Shown one piece after another: positions 62,109 to 64,000 of a DNA stretch of 64,000 nucleotides. Under the pieces are notes generated by a model. The model did not search any database and was not told where the DNA came from. It was given only the letters and a program-made list of their open reading frames with translations. Positions within the stretch are counted from its first letter, which is position 1; every line of letters starts with the position of its first letter. Both the position numbers and the translations under genes were made by a program. The DNA comes from Hyphomicrobiales bacterium. Lineage in GTDB: Bacteria > Pseudomonadota > Alphaproteobacteria > Rhizobiales > Rhizobiaceae. Location of the stretch: assembly GCA_021775495.1 (NCBI GenBank), contig JAJFHT010000285.1:1-64000 (forward strand), written 5' to 3'.

Positions 62109-63836
62109 ATGAATGAGATCGAATCCGCTGTTCTCGCAGAAGCAAGTCTTGATGAACCCTGGGCGCTTGTCGAAAGCTTTGCCACCTACAAGCGCGAACA
62201 TCCCGATGATGTGAATCGCGGCATGGACGAATTGGTTGGTCGGCTGAAAAAACACGGGGTCGAGGTCACGGTGCATGAACCGGAACTGTTCCTTTCCCTG
62301 CCGGGACTTGCCCGGGTTGAGGCCGATGGGGTCACGTTCCGTGCCAAGCCTCCCGCCTTCAGCGCCGATGCGCGCAACGGACTGTCCGGTGAGCTTGTCT
62401 ACATCGGTGCCAACCATGCCGACGATATCGACACGATTTTCGACAAGAAACTCGATGACACCGGCAAGGTGGCCGAACGCGTGCGCGGCCGGATTGTCAT
62501 TTCGGAGGGTTTCGCCAGTCCCGGGCTTGTCAGCCAGTTCGAGGAACTGGGGGCGATCGGTGTCATTGGCATCAATCCCGGCGTCGACGTTCACTGGGGC
62601 ATCTGCACGACAATCTGGGGCACGCCGGATCTGGATGATCTGCCACGGAAACCCACGGTGGTTTCGGTTGCCGTCAACAATCCGGATGGCCAGAAGCTCA
62701 TCGAAATTGCCAATGCCGGCGGTTCGGTGACACTGTTTGCGGAGATGGAAGAGGGCTGGTTCAAGTCCAAGCTGCCGGAAGTGTTCATCCGTGGCACAGA
62801 AGAGCCGGACAAATATGTCTTCCTGCACGGGCATCTCGATTCCTGGGATGTCGGCGTTGGCGACAATGCAACCGGCGATGCGACGATGATGGAAGTTGCC
62901 CGCATGTTGTGGGCCCACCGGGGCAAACTAAAGCGCTCGATCCGCATTGCCTGGTGGCCCGGCCATTCGACCGGCCGCTATGGCGGCTCCACCTGGTTTG
63001 CCGATGCTTTCGCCATTGACCTGGAAGAAAACTGCGTGGCGCAGGTCAATTGCGACAGCCCGGGCTGCCGCTGGGCGACCGAGTTCCTCAACCTGTCGCG
63101 CATGTCGGAAACCGACAGCTTCATTGCCGGTGTCATTCGCGACGTTGCCGGTAAGGACACTTTTGGAGAGCGCCCGCACAGGGCCGGTGACTACTCCTTT
63201 AACAATATCGGCATTTCCAGCTACTTCATGCTGTCTTCGACCATGCCGGTCGCCGAACGCGAAGAGAAGGGCTACTACGCCGTCGGTGGCTGTGGCGGCA
63301 ACATTGCATGGCATACCGAGAATGACATTCTGGAAATCGCCGACCCGGATTCACTCATTCGCGATATCAAGATCTATGCCCTTGCGGTGCTGCGCAATGC
63401 CAATGCCGAAGTCCTGCCGTTTGACTGGCGCGCCACTGCCGATGAGTTTCTTGAGACCATAGCGGATTACCAGAAAAAAGCCGGAGATCGGTTCGATCTC
63501 TCGCGGTCGAAGGCGGCGGCGCAAGCGTTGAAAAGCGCGTTGGATGGATTCTATTCCGGCATTGATTCCGGATCGGTTTCGGCTCCGGCCGCAAACGGCG
63601 TGATACAGGAACTGGCCCGCATTCTGGTTCCGATCAATTTTACCCGCGAGGTCCGGTTCCGGCATGATCCGGCATTGACCGTACCGGCGTTACCGGCGAT
63701 CGCGACGGTGACGGAACTTGATCTGCTGCCCAAGGAACACATGGGCTTTGCGCAAACCCAACTGGTCCGGGGGCAGAATCGTCTGGTTTCGGCACTCAAC
63801 CAGGCCAGGCGGCTGGTGGAGCGCGTAGCGGCCTGA
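62109..63836 (+). CDS. M28-family metallopeptidase-like protein with altered active site
   Basis: A 575-residue protein with a PA-like insert (GRIVISEGFASPGLVSQFEE, GVIGINPGVDVHWG) followed by an M28 aminopeptidase fold. Zinc-type residues are seen in FLHGHLDSWDVGVGDNATGD (His, Asp and Asp), VNCDSPGCRW (Asp) and GNIAWHTENDILE (His). The usual catalytic Glu-Glu of M28 enzymes appears replaced by GHSTGRYGGSTWFADAF, so the mechanism or substrate may differ. No signal peptide, hence cytosolic. ATG 62109 has AAGGAGAG upstream. It is preceded by a perfect 19-bp inverted repeat, the likely IclR operator, and is part of the peptide/amide catabolic island. Confidence 0.83.
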   Translation: MNEIESAVLAEASLDEPWALVESFATYKREHPDDVNRGMDELVGRLKKHGVEVTVHEPELFLSLPGLARVEADGVTFRAKPPAFSADARNGLSGELVYIGANHADDIDTIFDKKLDDTGKVAERVRGRIVISEGFASPGLVSQFEELGAIGVIGINPGVDVHWGICTTIWGTPDLDDLPRKPTVVSVAVNNPDGQKLIEIANAGGSVTLFAEMEEGWFKSKLPEVFIRGTEEPDKYVFLHGHLDSWDVGVGDNATGDATMMEVARMLWAHRGKLKRSIRIAWWPGHSTGRYGGSTWFADAFAIDLEENCVAQVNCDSPGCRWATEFLNLSRMSETDSFIAGVIRDVAGKDTFGERPHRAGDYSFNNIGISSYFMLSSTMPVAEREEKGYYAVGGCGGNIAWHTENDILEIADPDSLIRDIKIYALAVLRNANAEVLPFDWRATADEFLETIADYQKKAGDRFDLSRSKAAAQALKSALDGFYSGIDSGSVSAPAANGVIQELARILVPINFTREVRFRHDPALTVPALPAIATVTELDLLPKEHMGFAQTQLVRGQNRLVSALNQARRLVERVAA

Positions 63837-63842
63837 CCGGCC

Positions 63843-64000
63843 ATGCGCGCGGCCTTTTACCGGCGAACGGGTCCGGCGGCCGATGTGCTGGAAGTCGGGC
63901 AATTGCCCGATCCGGTGCCGGGTCCCGGCGAGGTGCTGGTGCGGGTTGGCGCCTCCGGTATCAATCCGGCCGATGTCAAACGCCGGTCGGGCTGGGGCGG
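63843..64000 (+). CDS. quinone oxidoreductase-like protein (3' truncated by window edge)
   Basis: The ATG at 63843, 6 bases after the M28 stop, opens a frame that stays open to the end of the window. It encodes MRAAFYRRTGPAADVLEVGQ, LPDPVPGPGEVLVRVGASGI and NPADVKRRSGWG, the start of a medium-chain NADPH:quinone reductase of the same branch as the gene at 51214. The tight spacing suggests co-transcription with the peptidase gene. The nucleotide-binding domain lies beyond the window. Confidence 0.8.
   Translation, partial: MRAAFYRRTGPAADVLEVGQLPDPVPGPGEVLVRVGASGINPADVKRRSGWG

Noticed and set aside
61713-62918. 401-residue open frame on the minus strand
   Set aside because: It covers the ends of the IclR and M28 genes in antisense, including the promoter between them, and has no family features.
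1-64000. CRISPR array, tRNA or rRNA genes
   Set aside because: No series of regularly spaced identical repeats was found, and no cloverleaf-like sequence with a GTTCGA-type T-loop and matching acceptor stem was noticed. A tRNAscan or CRISPR search would settle this.

Overview
The window reads as a chromosomal segment of an alphaproteobacterium, most likely in the Hyphomicrobiales (Rhizobiales). The clues are a Caulobacter/Agrobacterium-style cpa/tad pilus locus, the order ffs (SRP RNA) - dnaX - ybaB - recR, a DnaX whose zinc module is degenerate in the way usual for rhizobia, and several periplasmic-binding-protein ABC transporters beside IclR, SARP and LuxR-type regulators. Base composition looks fairly GC-rich. 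No tRNA, rRNA, CRISPR array, integrase or intact insertion sequence was seen. All family assignments were made by eye from motifs and length; no database search was run.

Layout. 1-1000: tail of an unidentified gene and an enoyl-CoA hydratase. 1.0-9.2 kb: a divergent carbohydrate island, with binding protein and two permeases leftward, and ATPase, RbsD/FucU mutarotase, PfkB kinase and UxaA-type dehydratase rightward. 9.2-19.2 kb: a Tad/Flp type IVb pilus locus, including a 58-residue pilin, prepilin peptidase and cpaBCDEF-tadBC. 19.4-25.1 kb: housekeeping genes (HIT protein, SRP RNA, dnaX, ybaB, recR, lytic transglycosylase). 25.1-31.5 kb: a leftward run with thioredoxin-fold and dienelactone hydrolases, a truncated haemoglobin directly upstream of a soluble class III nucleotide cyclase, a MetA-type homoserine acyltransferase, a methyltransferase and an alpha/beta hydrolase.

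31.7-40.9 kb: two paralogous two-component systems (multi-PAS hybrid kinase plus OmpR-type regulator) flanking a DUF2235 hydrolase and a small membrane protein. The second kinase carries a transposase-like helix-turn-helix at its N-terminus. Each system is preceded by an array of a similar hexamer, TGAAAC for the first and TGATAC for the second. 40.9-53.2 kb: a more mixed region with a GNAT enzyme, a homocysteine methyltransferase, a SARP/BTAD-hydrolase fusion, a membrane class III cyclase, the 3' remnant of a second hydrolase copy, a DUF5519-like exported protein, an acyl-CoA synthetase, a LuxR regulator, a quinone oxidoreductase and another GNAT enzyme. A 37-bp hairpin repeat occurs there twice.

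53.4-64.0 kb: a catabolic island with an amidohydrolase, a complete dipeptide-type ABC transporter, an Asp/Glu/hydantoin-type racemase, a divergent IclR regulator, an unusual M28-family peptidase and the start of a quinone oxidoreductase. Two related 19-bp inverted repeats, one in the IclR/racemase promoter region and one before the peptidase, look like IclR operators and would tie the island into one regulon for uptake and cleavage of a peptide- or amide-like compound.
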